Origin: Branchiostoma floridae
Taxonomy: Eukaryota; Chordata; Leptocardii; Amphioxiformes; Branchiostomatidae
Direction: 5' to 3'
Assembly: GCF_000003815.2 (NCBI RefSeq)
Contig: NC_049985.1
Location: 23,785,811-23,849,810, forward strand
DNA: 64,000 nt
Both the position numbers and the translations under genes were made by a program. Shown in pieces: positions 1 through 13,610 of this stretch. Numbering within the stretch: the first letter of the stretch is position 1; each line of letters begins with the position of its first letter. The notes below the pieces were generated by a model that ran no database searches, was not told the origin of the DNA, and saw only the letters and a program-made list of their open reading frames with translations.

Positions 1-1419
1 GACGTACCAGGATGTCCGTTGTGTAAATAATTGTCTAATAGTAGTACGCCAACAGAAATTCGGACGAACAAGTATTTCATTCTCTCCACCCAGTTCATGT
101 ATCGACACTGACAAGAACATTTGAAAGGCAAAGAAAACATAGACTTAATTATCTTATATGGGTGTTATCATATCATCGTTTTAAATGGAAACCCAGACGC
201 AGCTTTGGAGAAATCTCAAAGCAGACGAATCAATCGGGGTTTTTGGTCAGTCTTTTGTCTCGTTTCTAACAAATTTTGTCTATGGATTTGCTTCTAGTAA
301 AGTCGTGGACTTCAGAAAAGGCTACAGAAGACCAGACAAATAACGTCGACTGATTCATATTCTGTAGACTGTAAATATACCATATATGTTTATATATGTG
401 TATACAAAACGCCAACAGAAATTATAATATGTACTTGTTTGTACGTCTTAACGTGGTGTATTGGTATGATAGTCTTTGCTAGTACTTGATAAAGTGCAGA
501 AGATACACACTGGGAATGGAACCAATTTATTTATTTACCAATTTGGTAACCCAGAAATATTTTCAAAAATGAATAAATTTTTTTTTACATGACGTATCAA
601 CAAAACGACATCAGGTAAGGACTGCTGACCGTCGTTTCAAGAAAAAGCTGTAAATTCGTTGTAGATGATTTTTGATTACACGCTGTCGCGTCCTGTACAT
701 GAAAAAGGTTGTGTTGTAAAAGCTATCTCTCGGTTTGGGTATCTAAATTATTCATCTCATAATAAATATCTAAGATACAGGTTGGGGAATTTTAAAGATG
801 TATAGGAATAGCTTAGTTCTTTTACCTGAATATTATGCTCGTGATAATATAATCGGGGAATTTCACTGATGTTTTTTTTTCATGAATGGCCATATTGTAC
901 GTATACACATTTTCAAACAAAATTGGTTTGAACATTGGTATCTAACAAGACGCCAAGCGCGGTCTTTACAGAAACACCTATTCTGTCTTTTCCTAGGAAT
1001 GCGGGGATAAAAACAAATTGTCAGTTGTTTTCGTTGTTTTGTTTTTGACAGTTGTGGTGGAGTCCCGCTGTGACTCCTGTTCAATACCAACTGTACTAAG
1101 CATGCTAGCAGCATGCGCTGCCCTATGTGATCATGTGTTTGTAAATAATTTGTGCCTAATAAAATGTTGTTGCCCGAAAAAAAGAACTTCTCAACGTAGA
1201 ATTCCAAGCCCTGAAATAGCTTACTATTGGAAAGTATGTAGGAATGCGAATGTGAGGACGCGTTCTTTTACAAAGTACCATGTAGCATTGGAAAGGAATG
1301 TCCATGCAAGTTCATGTTGTAGCAGTCTCACACTTGAGCTAATGATTACAATCAGTCGGGATCATTAAGACCATGGCCTAAGCGTGGATAGGGCATCTCG
1401 GTTGTGGCTGGACTTATAT

Positions 1420-1706
1420 TTCGGAAGTTTGTTCAAGAAAGTACCTCGAGCACTTTAAAGGGCAACCCCTCACTGAAAATACCCTACTCTTATATGTGCC
1501 ACTAAAGGTGAACTCTCACTGCACTTGGGACACCGGTGCGGCACTGCTGGGTTTGTTCATTGTGGCACTGTTTTCTTATTTTCGCGATTTTTAATAATAT
1601 ATATGTATATATAACACATATGTAACAGTAGAGTATTTTCAGTGAGGGGTTGTTAGCCCTTCCCCTTTATCGTGCTCGAGGTACTTTATTGAACAAAATT
1701 CCGAAG
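1420..1706. mobile_element. Foldback MITE-like element
   Basis: Arms 1420-1492 and 1628-1706 are imperfect inverted copies (AAGTACCTCGAGCACTTTAA; CCCCTCACTGAAAATAC). The loop holds a GTGAACTCTCACTGCACTTG motif that recurs inverted at 1815-1865. Confidence 0.75.
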
Positions 1707-1925
1707 ACTTTGCTTTCACTGGAACGCGGTATTTATAAAAGTAAAGGTATGAACTTAGAAGACAACAGAAAAGACAAAAGTTACAAAACGGAAGAAAATT
1801 AGTTCTTTATCTCTGAAATTCAGTGCCGGACGGGTGCCCCAAGTGCTGTGAGAGTCCACCTTGATTAAGCAATGAAAAGTTTGAAGGGACGCAGTACTCA
1901 GGGGAAGGCAAAAAAAATCGTCTAC

Positions 1926-2130
1926 CTGCAGTCGCGTAACGTTTCACCGCCTCGGCTTCTTCGTACGTGTGTGAAGACGCCTGGTGATCTTCTTGGAACT
2001 TCTTAGAAGCGTTTTTACCGTGGTGGACAGGCCCGCGTGAGTCGCTCTGGTGGACAGAAGGTTGGGAATGCATTCTGTCGGTTTGGCCGCTACCAGGACC
2101 CGAAAAAAGGGCCCGGACCGGCTCTGCCTG
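1926..2130 (-). CDS. Doubtful internal exon, unknown product
   Basis: An open stretch of about 68 codons ends at a good donor (TGCAG|GTAGAC) and begins after a possible acceptor at 2131-2132. It encodes a hydrophilic sequence including SQPSVHQSDSRGPVHHGKNA and HTYEEAEAVKRYATA. I recognise no family and found no partner exons; the downstream end runs into repeat sequence. It could equally be chance. Confidence 0.22.
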
Positions 2131-5100
2131 CTTGTACATCAGGACGGCGGTGTGCAAGCAAGAAGTGAACAGTGCAACAGAAAACGTGCATGAATATGTA
2201 CAATGATGACCGATTGGTCTGAAGAGGGAGGTACACCATTATTTTTCTACACGTGGCAGACCTATTTTCGGGGAGAAATTGATCTTGTCTGGCAGGTAAG
2301 AAACATCTAAAAGGCCAGAGAGAGCCAAATCCTAAGGCTTAGACCACATAGAACAGGCAAAGCTGTTGTTCTCAACTCGACATATTGATGTTTGCAACTA
2401 CACAACATCGAGAAAACAGTTCAACTAGCAATGAATCATTTAGTTGACATCTCAGAATGGTAGGATGTAAATCGAAAATTTGACAACTCTTCGTGTATTC
2501 TTGCCACCCAGTTTATGTAATAGTATTGACCAGAACAGCCGGCACTGAACTACGTGCAGTCTTGAGATGCTATGTTGTACTTCTATGAAAATCAAAGAAA
2601 CATTAAATAAGATTTCCTTAGCTAATCCGAAGCAACTTTAGAAAAGCAGCCTCCAAACAGACTAATCTATCAAGGATATTTTGTTGTTCATTTGTTGTAT
2701 TTTTCTCGTTTAAAGTGCATTTTCCTATGACGCATAAAACACAGAAAAGGCAACAAAGGAAAAAAAACAACGAAATAACACCAACCGACTCATCTGCTTT
2801 GAGATCACCTTGTCTAAATATGCATTGCATGCATGTTACAACACTCTATATCGCTTACAGAAGTCATTCTCTTTTTTGTATGCCCTAAAGTTGTGTGTGC
2901 GTTCATCCTCAGAAAGGTGACACCAGGATTTTTTTTTGGCGAAATATCTGTCCAGCATTACAGACCAAAGCTCTCCTGAGAAGAAAGGTTGGGAAAATGA
3001 AGGTCAAGTTTGACAATATTCCAGTCGATTTTCATGGGGACTGTAGCGGAACCTACGGTTTTGTTATCTATTGTTCTCGAAATGATGTAGTTGTGATTTT
3101 TGAGAGCAAGTGGTTGATAGCTCTTGAAACAGGGAGTATACTGTGATGTAGATTTTTTCTTCAGATTTTGGAGGAGAATACCACAAAGCTTTGTCGTATT
3201 GTAATCAGATTTTGCGTACAAATTGACATTAGAATGCTAAGTATATGAAATAGGATCAAATTTGTATAGTTGATGAGAAAGTTTTACAAATCCACTCTTA
3301 AACATATGACATATATAACCAAGAAGACAAGAACAGAACATCAATAAATATGAATTGTGCAAATTAAAGAGAATACACTATATTCCAAAACGACAAATGA
3401 CGGGGATTTTCTATACGTCACATTTCACATATCATCCGGTATGCTTTATCCAAATTCGGTTCTAATTTGCATAGATCATGACTATTATAAGTCACTCAGA
3501 AATGTTAATATCATTTGGCAAAAGTATGATGTGGAAATCTCACGTTGTTTGCTTTATTAGTGTTCTGATGGTTAAACAGATTGGCTCCATATACATTCAA
3601 GTAACGGCAAAACATCATATGTGTTTAGAAGCCGATGTTTCGGTGACCGTCTGTCTCCTTTCTGTGCTGCAATTCTGGTTGGTGCCTTCTCACATTGCCG
3701 TTTACAAATGTAAAAGCTTGCAACACATCATTGAGTGGAATGATGCACTTTTCAAATTACAAAATACATGCCATACCATTTTTAGTCAAACATCGTATTT
3801 TGAATCCCAATGACTCCGTAGCTAGTTACCTGCATGTATGCAGGTATGGTTTTCACGGGCGTGGGAACTTTTGGAAGCTGGGGATTTAGGGCGCTGTATC
3901 TCAAGAACGAATGGTTCTCCTGTCGATTCGACAGATGAGCAGGCAGACAGGCTTTTCACCTGTTTTGCCTGACCTTGCACATGGCTTTTTATGGTGAAGG
4001 AGGAGTGTGCAATTCCTTCTCCACCCTCTCGTCTACTGGAGCACTAAGTCTCACAGGGACAGAACTGTCTGACACGTGTGAGACGGCTTCAGCAGATGCA
4101 GCTTTGTTGTTCGGAGTATCCGTCTCCTAGGAGGACTTCCGACCAAGGATGTAAGGGGTTCCTCCTACCCCCGTGACTCGTGTGTCATGGCGGGTGCCGC
4201 TCATGCCCGAACATGCCCCTAAGGCTTGTCTCGGCCACAAAGCCCCGCCAGGCCACTAGCCGAATGGTGCGAGCACGACGATTTTTGGTACATGGGTTGG
4301 GGGTGGTAGCTTGACACTCAGGTTTGATTTTGGGCCTCCTGGCGCTTGAACTTGACATTGAAGGTGCACGATGGTCCAAAAGGGCATGAAAAATCCCCAC
4401 TTGTGAGACATGAATATTGATGATAATTAGATGTCAATCACTGTTGTCTCCATTGGAAACTGTCCGTGATTGGTTGAAAAATTTAAAAGGCGGGCCGTAG
4501 TAATGTTTATGTAACGATATCTCCCCTGTGTCAACGTCGCTATTCATATGCGTTACCTGCCGCTGGTTTCAATTGTTATTACATTAGCACGTTTTAACAA
4601 TACCAATTCGTTGCCTGACTCAAAACCAACAGGATTTTCAGTATTGTTTTGTCCATCTTATGGTCAAAATACCCAAATATATTCCATCATCAAGAAAAAA
4701 AAAAAAATATCAGTCAGCTCGCCGCTGGTGAAGTTGGACGATTTACTAGTGCTGGGTTTCGATGGCAAAAGATTCAATATGGCGCTAGTAGTAGTAAAAT
4801 ATTCCAAACCGAATGTATTTGTAATATAAACAGTTTTACCAAGCCACTTTTCAGCGACAAATTATTGACAGGATACGGTTTGAAAGTTCCTTCCGATAAA
4901 ATAGAACAAGATAGCGCAACAGTTGGAACGGATTGGTTGCACCGAGCGCCACTGTGCTCAAATAGAAGACACCATTTATTAAACTGCCCATGGCCAGTCC
5001 CAGTTTGTATGTTTTTCTCTCCAATCATTACCCAGGTTGTAGACCAACCTTAAAATTTATTTGAAATCCTGAACTGGCATTTTAGACCTTTTCAAAAAGG

Positions 5101-6479
5101 TGCTTTGTAAATTGTTACGAATTACCGACGCCGTCAGTTCTTGACAACAATCATCCCGCTTGGGTAACATCATTTGTAGCAGCATGGGTGAGTTGTACAT
5201 TAAAAAAACAACACAGGCACCATTTATTTTGAGACCAATTATCTAATTGAGTCACATATTCTTTGAAATGTGTTCTCGTCATTTTGAAAAAAAGTCCTGA
5301 AATGAATTAACTAACGTTCTGTTTAGTTTAATAAAGAAAACAATCAGAAACCGCACGCAACATTTCCCACCACAATACAGTAAACTATCCCATTGACCTG
5401 AGATGAACCGGCGGGCGCCATGTTTGATTTCCCAAGCAGTCACGAAAACTCGACCCAAAAACAGAATAAAGAAGGAAAAATACACAAGCATACACAAAAC
5501 ACACACAACTTAGGAGGATGAAAACTTAAGTCTGATTCATGTAACCGATGCCCAGAATATAGTTGCGTTTAATACACAAATCAAATTACGGAACTATTGT
5601 GGAAAAAAAACGTGGTTCGTCCAAAACTAGCTTAAAACAATCAGCTTTGACCAAAACTCCTTGCTTGTAACTTACAGGGCAAAAGTACTGAATACACACA
5701 CCAAACGATTTCAGAGACTTTGATTTACAGTTGAAACCCCCGCTCCCAGCATAGGCACAAAGAGATGATTTGCATGAAAGTGCCCGCGAAGACAAAGGGG
5801 CGCTAATAAGGCTCTGTCATCTATGCCAACACCGCCTCATTATAGCTTCAAAACATCTCTTTTTCAGCGTGGAAACTCTGAATAAAGTGTACATTTCATA
5901 TTTTGACTGATATCTTCCGATCCTACCGATAAAATGAAACAAAAACTACTCCATTTGAAAGAGCAAAAGCCGCCCGCCATCTTGGTTTTCGTATTTGTTT
6001 TTCTATCGGTGCGTTCAGAAATTATGGGAGAAAAAAGTATCGGTAAATAGGAACAGGATTTTAAATGTATCAGACATAAAAAACTACACAGTAGAAATTG
6101 ATTTTAGAAAGTTTGAGCTTAGATAAGGGTATAAATGTTTGATTCCAACGTAAATGAGAAAAAAAAGTCGGTGGGGTTCAGAGTTCAGCGACCGAAAGTG
6201 ACTTTTGCCACGTCCCGTGAAAGCAGGGATTTGAGCACTGTATTACACTGACATTTTTTATGATTTACGTCGTTTCAAGGCTGACATTTTCATTTATCAT
6301 GTATAAACTTTTGTTAATTCATATCATAAACTAATCGATCGTAATCTTGGGAAATACTTCTGCTGCTTTTTGTATATATGCCGTGCGGCACTTCAGACCC
6401 GCCTGTGGGTGTGGCCTATTAGCATAGCAACGAGAAGAATAGCCTAGCAACGGACCAGCGTGGTGGCATTTTTTGTGTT

Positions 6480-6915
6480 TTTTGGGCACTTTTGGCGCTG
6501 TATGTCCGGAACGATACGCGCGATTGCAACGATTTTTGGTGCATGGGTGGGGAGTTGTTGCCTGTTGCCTAGGATTGACTTTGGGCCTTGTCACGTTTGA
6601 ACTTGACGCGCAGGTCGAATTTTGTGTCCGGGAGGGGTATTTCCGGAGATATATCTTCTGAACGGATGGTGCGGGCGCGATGATATTTGGCACATGTGTT
6701 GGCGGTGGCTGAATAATTCTCAGTTTTGATTTTGGCGCCCTTGGTGCTTGAACTTGACATTCCAGGTTACCTTTTGTGCGGACACAGCGCATGCGCTGTA
6801 TCTCCAGAACGCAAGGTGCCATCGTGTTGCTATTTGTTACGTGGGTTGTTGCTGGTGTCCTGGTGGTCAGGTTTGATTTTGGGCCTCCTAGTGCTTGAAC
6901 TTGATACTGTAGGTT
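6480..6915. repeat. Tandem repeat of about 150 bp, three units
   Basis: Each unit has a TATCTCCAGAACG-like start, a TTGGTRCATGGGTTG middle and a GCTTGAACTTGAC end with GATTTTGGGCCT. A single diverged unit is at 4236-4375 and related starts occur near 3893, 33785 and 34020. The 229-codon minus-strand ORF at 6331-7020 is a by-product. Confidence 0.75.
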
Positions 6916-8985
6916 TACCCTGTTTTTGTGTGGTTGGGGCATCCCCCCATTATCTGCTTGGTTCTGAAAACAGATTACGGTTGGGTGTAGAACCATCATC
7001 TGGCCTGGGGCAACCTTCAATGTATCAGGTTACTTTGTATCCCCTGTCTTAGTGGCACTGACGGTGTGCCAGATGACGGGAGTGTACCAGATAATATATC
7101 TGTTGGTCAGGTATAATTGGAGTTTGCTTATTACTCTTTGTGGTGTTTCTAGAGCTGTATAGTACTGAGTTTAAAGTTCTGGTACAAGTTCCTTTACCCT
7201 GTTGGCAATCATGGTTGAACTTGAACTTAAACAGAAGAAGATGCAATTTTCTAATGTGGAGGAGAACTGTATAGAGCGTGGGCATAAGAGAAAGGTATGT
7301 GTATGATTTGTCCTGTGTTTCTTTTTGTTTCTTTGGTAATGCCAATTCCATACTGTATACAGGTAATTTGTAGTTTTGGGCTAGTCATATTCGCTTGGTT
7401 TTTGGGCCTGCTTAATCTATAGTACAGGCAGGGTTAAGTGGTGGAGGCTTAGCTTGGTTCTGTTTAAAATTCAGTATCGTTTGTTGCATTTTGTCGCGGC
7501 AAATATATGATGAAATTCCCCTTCTAAGCAACTGCTCATTGGTTTGGGGGGATGTTTGCTGGGTGTTTGCTCTGACTACAACAGCTTTCTGAACTTTTCA
7601 AAGCTTCCATTGCCAGCAGCTTGCCATCTATAAATGGGATTGACAAGGACATTTTTCATAGTAAATTATGCTGTTAAATTTGGCTTAGATACTACAGGAG
7701 ATTTAGATTTGGGTTGGATGGATTGAATGAAAATATCATACCACCCTGGGGACTAACTGTTGCTGCTGCATCATGGGGGCTAGCACTATTCATATTGTCT
7801 AATGTCTATGGAACTACTATAAAAGTATCATTGGTCAAATTATGCAAGTAACCTTCCGATGTCAAGTGAATAACACCCCAGAAATAAATCTTTAATGAAT
7901 ATCATTGGAAGAACACAAACCAAGGAGATTTAGCAGCTGCATTAGGTCAGTACATTGAAATAGGAAGATATTAGTACTGAATATATCATGTGACAGAGTA
8001 ACTACATGTACATGGGCCATCTGAGACAAAAAAAAAGGTTGCATCTCAACAACTTCAAGGTACTGTGGTTGGTTACATACTTAAGAAATCCAAAATAAGT
8101 AATGTTCATCCATGTCCAAACTTACAAATTCAGAAAATGGAATTTCAGACTTTTGCATGGTGCACAACCAACAGGGTAAAAAGCTCATTTTTCCAACCAC
8201 GTACCACAGACAAAAAGGCAAAAATACACAATAGGTCTACAGAAACCCAATACATTTCATGCAGGCCTGAGGTCTACGAACTCTTGTTCATAACCTGTGT
8301 GTACGTTCGTATATTCAAGGAACAACGTTTTACTTTCAACGAGACGACTATATTTTCTTCAGTATTCATGTGTATCAGTCTGTCTGTCGACATGATAAAT
8401 GTTGCCTGCCCGCTACCGATTATCTGTTTGGAGATTAACACGATGCCACATGCAAGCGTACATATTGGTCTACTCAAACTACGCCCACAGTGTTCGCACG
8501 AACAATCAGTAAGATTACTTTTCTTGCTAGACAAAGCAATTATCAGGGCTAGTGCAAAATGGTCTCTTCTATCCGCCTACACACAACTGGTAAGATGATT
8601 TGATATTTTCCCAGAGAACATTCGTGTACGAGAATGGATTGCCATTGGTCGAATGTTATCACACACATGCGCACTTAAAAGCATAGGGTTAGATTGAGAA
8701 AATGGAGTTGAGCTGACTAGGAGTGGATCACGTGATTCGCTGTAACGACGTCATCGTCAGACGACTCACCATGCATCTTTTCCTCAGCTCCACCACCGAC
8801 TGGTATTACAGCTAAATAGCATGCTAAGAAGCTGCAGCTTATCTTAAAGTAAGCAAAGATCCTTAAACAAATTAGTAACATGGTGATATGAGCTACATAT
8901 TATGTGTTAATGATATCTTCACAAATATTTTGTCTGCCAATTTCTTAATATTATAAAGTGTTTGTCTGGCTTTTTCTTACCCCCC

Positions 8986-9181
8986 CCCCCCTTTCCACTA
9001 GGACGACGCTCTCGCCCCGCTTACTCTGCGACCTAAAGGTTGACAGATTTGTGTGTTTTGCTGTCCTCTCAGTCACACTTTTACATGCTGTATGATAAAC
9101 CCAGTATGAAAGCGAAGGTTAAACACATCCGTTTGAAGTCGCAGTGAGAGCGCAGCGCGATCGCTGTCTTGTGGAAAGGGG
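8986..9181. mobile_element. Short copy of the CCCCTTTCCACTAG element
   Basis: About 0.2 kb with the same ends (CCCCTTTCCACTAGGACG and TTGTGGAAAGGGG), i.e. a MITE derived from the longer form at 12206-13261. Confidence 0.72.
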
Positions 9182-9785
9182 ACCTAATCAGCACAGAAAG
9201 ACATGCTCTTTATATGTTGTTTGAAATGAAATAAATGATAGTGTTGCAGATTATCTGTTTGCATCAATAGGCTTACAACTGATTTTGTTTAATATGAAGC
9301 AGACTAGAGTAGAAGCTAAGAGGTCAAATACATACTATAGGCTTAAGAACCGCCTTCGAGATGATAAAAGTAGTAGGAGATAGAATTCATTGTTATTTTC
9401 ATTGACTGTAAGAACATCCTCGGTCTATTGTGGTATTACATCTTCTAAACATATGAGTCGACATGTTTAACTTGTATATCCTGACCCAGAATATGTTTCC
9501 ATTTGTTACAACTACTTACAGATCCAACATAGGAACTTTGATCGAATGTTTTTTTTTAATCATACATAATTTTCATTCCCTATACATCATTATCCAAAGC
9601 TATAAAATTTGGTAAATTCTTTCTAGCACATCATTTCACAATTAAATATTTCTAAGTTCAGAACTAACCCAATTGAATACAATACTGAACTTCAATAGCT
9701 AAATAATCAATTTTCTTTGGTACAGGCTGAAGGGTATTTACAAATAAGGTTCAAAATATGGCTGATGGTGAATCAAATTCAAAGA

Positions 9786-12700
9786 TTATTTGAACACGAT
9801 TAGGTACTCTGGGTATGCTTCGTTGTCACGAAACACGACAAAAATGCCAGGATTGGCTACATTGTCTACGACTGAGTCGTATCGAATTGCTGCATTTGAC
9901 GGGTTCTTTGGTGGCGGTTCCACGATGTTAGGCTCCCCTTTTGTGTACTCGCCCACGATGACACGACTTTGGTAGATGTACTTGTTGCCCTGTGAGTCGG
10001 GAGTCGAGTATTTTTCCTGGGCGGAGTAACTTGCGTTTCTAGCAAAGTACATTCCCTTTCCGAAGTAAGTAGCTGAAACGCAGACGCAAAACTGTTTCGT
10101 GCAACACAAAATTTAAACGATTAAATTTTAAGAAATATTTTCTTATTGCAAATAAACATAAATAACCCATACATGGACAAAGAAAGGGTTACATTAAGAA
10201 AATATAGAGATATATGACAAAAACTTCAACAAACTTCAACAGATACAAACATAAATGACGGTTTCAAAGATAAATAACAATGTTACAAAGGAAAGAAAGT
10301 AAATATAAGAAAACAAACTAAAATAGCAATATAAAGGTAGTATCGATTACATGAGGAAAGGAACAACTGTGTGAATCAATTAACAAAAGTAATCTTAAAT
10401 AAAGTACAGACACAAGCAGAAAAAACAACAGTACGTCACTATGTATGTCCTATAATAACTTAAAGACACAAAAGTAAGAAGGGGGTGGGGCGTCAGGAAT
10501 GTTGTGAAATATTCCTCCCCTTTTACTGTGGTGAACTGGCAATTTGTTCTTCCGTAGGATTTTCAATTTTCAATCTGAGTCTAGTATTCTCGATATTCTG
10601 GCTGAAGAATAAGTCTTGCCCAAAATAAGAAATTAGAGTAATTTTTCTCTACCGTCTCTTGAATTTCTTATATTATAGTAAGAAAAAGCAAGAAAATTAA
10701 TAAATTGCCATTTTTGGGCCATGGTTAAAAAAGGGGTTTTCCTAAGGATTGTTTTCACTGAAAAAATAAGCCGATTTATTTTTCGAACAAAAAATTGCCA
10801 TTTTCTACATTGCAATGAGAAAGAGGCATTTGCATTAGATGCCCTGTTTTTGTACAATTTGAAGGCTTTAATGCTCATAAAAGCTTGCAAATGCATACCA
10901 TTTTTCCCGCAGTAGCTCCTGTTGAATCCACCTTCATTGATGTTATCCACCACCTCAGGTGAAGTTCCGTGGTACAGGACCTTCTCAATTGAGCTGCCAT
11001 TGAATGAGAAAGAAGTTATATTTTACGTTTCGATCATTCCGTCTTGCAGCTACTCTGATCATTTATTTCACAGTAATTAGAATGTATTTTTGAAGGGCAA
11101 GAGCACCATAATTATAACTAGATTAGGTGTTTAACCCTATTCAGACCGGGCTTTTTTGGTCATCCCTGGACCGGGGGGGGGCTTTTGAGGCCCTCCACTT
11201 TGAAGTCCTATAACTCTAAAACGACGTGCCTTAGGGCCACCAAATTTTTAGGACATGATATCGACATAATATCTGACAAGTATTTGACGTTTGACGTTAC
11301 GTTGACGTAAGATGACGTAATAATGACGTCATCAATTTGATTATATTGGCCGGACCCATGAAAAAAGGGTATTCTCAGAAAACTTCAAGTTATTCTACAA
11401 AAATGTAACAACAAGTGCAGATAACAGAATAATAATGTTTATTACGACTTGCGTTGCCAATAGCAACATCAATGACGTCAAAATGACGTCATAAAATGAC
11501 GTCATACACATCTAAGATACCAGTTGGGCTCCGCCATATTATATCCACCACCTTGAATTTTTAAAAATACTTTTTTTGCAACAAATAATCACAAAGGGCA
11601 ATGGAAATAGACTTAATTCATTCATTTAGATGGTTTTTGATGAAAAAATACCAGGTAGTTATAAATTTTAAGGGATAATTAGCTCGTTATTTTTGATCTG
11701 GCCATACGGTCCGCCATCTTGGATTTTGGGCCGATGACGTCATCAAATTAGCATAATTTATGCATATATAATTATGAAAGATATGCTAGATAATATAAAA
11801 TTTTATTTATGTAACAAAATAGCAGTAATATAGCAAATAAATGTGAAAAATACATTGTTAGAACCAAAAATAGTGATTTTTGGCAAAACAGCCTGTCAAC
11901 AAACGGTTACCATGGCAACACGAAAATATGGAAAATTTGTCAAACTTCGTGAAATTGTTGCCAACAATATTTTAGGAAAACTCACCAAATTTGGTGGCCC
12001 TAGTGTAAGCCGTTCTGGCGTTATAGGACATCAAAGTAGGCGCGGGCCTCAAAAGCCCCCCCCCCCCGGTCTGAATAGGGTTAAAAATGTCTTTAAATAA
12101 ACCAAGTCGACAGAGGGTGTTTTAAACTGAAATTATTGAAAACATGTCATTTTGATATCAATGACGAGTATGCACTTTGAACCGCCCCCCCTCGCCCTCC
12201 TTATACCCCCTTTCCACTAGGACGGCGCTCTCGCGGCGCTCTTTCTGCGACCTCAAATTGGGAAGAGCGCGGTGAGAGCGCGACGGGATCGCCAAGGTCG
12301 CCATGGGAGCGCGCAGAGAGCGCGGTGGGAGCGCCATGGTCGCCATGGTCGCCATGACCTCCGCGACTGTTTTGAACCTGCTCAAAACAGTCGCCGTGAG
12401 AGCGCCGTGGACGGCGATCCAATGATGAGCGCAGAGCGCGAGCGCCGTGAGCGCCAACAGAGCGCACAGCGAGCGCGGTGAGCGCAATGGGTCTCAACAG
12501 TGGTTTATGAAGCCAATTTAGCTAGGACGGCGCTCTCACCGCGCTCTCTCTGCGCTCTCAACTGCGGTTTGAGAAGAAGTATATCTGACATATAGACAGA
12601 ACCCGGATAAATGTCCAAAATGTACCGGTGATGAACAATTAAACAAACTGAGATGGAATAAGCAAGGTTTAAAAACAAAGGTTTATCATTTCTCAACTAA

Positions 12701-13610
12701 TTTTTGAATTTCAACATGATGACATTAGGTTTTCTTGTTCTCCATCTGTACATTTAGATTGTTGAAGTCCCATTTTCAATTAAATTTTCAATTAAAAAGT
12801 GTTTCGGTGTTGTATGATTTACACAAATAACGTGGCATGATAAAGATATTTATGGTGAACAAGCTACATGACAGATTTAAGAGAAAAACAGCAAGAGAAA
12901 CGTGTATATTTCAGTCTGAGTGACTGTACAGTGACCAAAATTGGATTTGTTTACAGCCTTGATTTTATACTTTGAATGTTATGTAAGACGTAAAAGGATG
13001 ACTTCAAAGATACCAAAATACACTATACGTCAAAAGATTCGTTCTTTATCTCTGAAATTCGTTGAGTAATCTTTTGAATCTTTGCAAGCTCATAAAAAGA
13101 TGCTGACATTTGAGTTTTTCGTCGCGGTGAGAGCGCGCTGGGGTCGCCGGAGAGATTCCACTAGAGCAGCTTTTTCTGGCGTCGCGGCGCTCTCACCGCG
13201 CTCTGGCCAATTTTCCATCGCAGCGAGAGCGCCGTGAGAGCGCCGTCAAGTGGAAAGGGGGCCTTACCAATACCCATTTTTTTGGAAACAACGGAAAGAG
13301 GTTACCCCGCGCATGAAGGTTATCTAGTTGTAACAGGGAAATAGAAATTTGACCCACCCTTTCCCGAGTCTCTTTTCTCTCTCCTTTAACTCAAACATGT
13401 AGGCCTTGTACTTGGCCTCATTTTGCACCCTGGAGATGGAAACAATCTGAGGTTTGGACCCGACACTGGCTAGGAATTTTTTCTCCACCTCCTTGAACTC
13501 CAGTGACGTTGGCTGTAGCTTGTCTATGTGCGCACCCGTTGTTCCTGAAGGTAGCGTGGCCCAGTGATCAGGAACTTTAATGACGTCCTTCTTAAATTCT
13601 TCTACAAAAG
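9786..13610 (-). CDS. PARP14-like gene: catalytic ART domain, exons 25-27
   Basis: ADP-ribosyltransferase domain, residues about 1459-1669. Exon 25 (13358-13610) has the family entry PDHWATLP and the IVSISRVQNEAKYKAY stretch; its donor is AAGG|GTGGGT, phase 2. Exon 26 (10899-10993) has VLYHGTSPEVV and GGFNRSYCGKN. Exon 27 (9786-10072) has YFGKGMYFARNASYSA, GIFVVF and the PARP14-type ending AYPEYLIVFK followed by TAA. By alignment memory the triad is His1551 (YHGTS), Tyr1583 (GMYFA) and Ile1651 (GIFVVF). Lack of Glu at the third position predicts mono- rather than poly-ADP-ribosylation. Introns here contain MITE-like elements. Confidence 0.93.

Larger units (their letters stand above)
1..9785. 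other. 3' flank of the PARP14-like gene, no confident gene
   Basis: AT-rich sequence with repeats (1420-1706, 4236-4375, 6480-6915, 8986-9181) and the doubtful exon at 1926-2130. The 3' UTR of the PARP14-like gene must lie just below 9786, but I saw no clear AATAAA in its orientation close by. Confidence 0.6.

Noticed and set aside
863-1368. ORFs of about 115 codons on both strands
   Set aside because: Opposite-strand pair without domains, next to a foldback repeat; likely chance.
6331-7020. 229-codon minus-strand ORF
   Set aside because: Its internal repeats follow the three-unit tandem repeat; no protein family.
8065-8598. 177-codon plus-strand ORF
   Set aside because: No recognisable domain, no codon-use signal and no splice context; AT-rich intergenic sequence.
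12158-12500. Overlapping Arg/Ala-rich ORFs on both strands
   Set aside because: They are translations of the GAGAGCGC repeat units of a TIR element.
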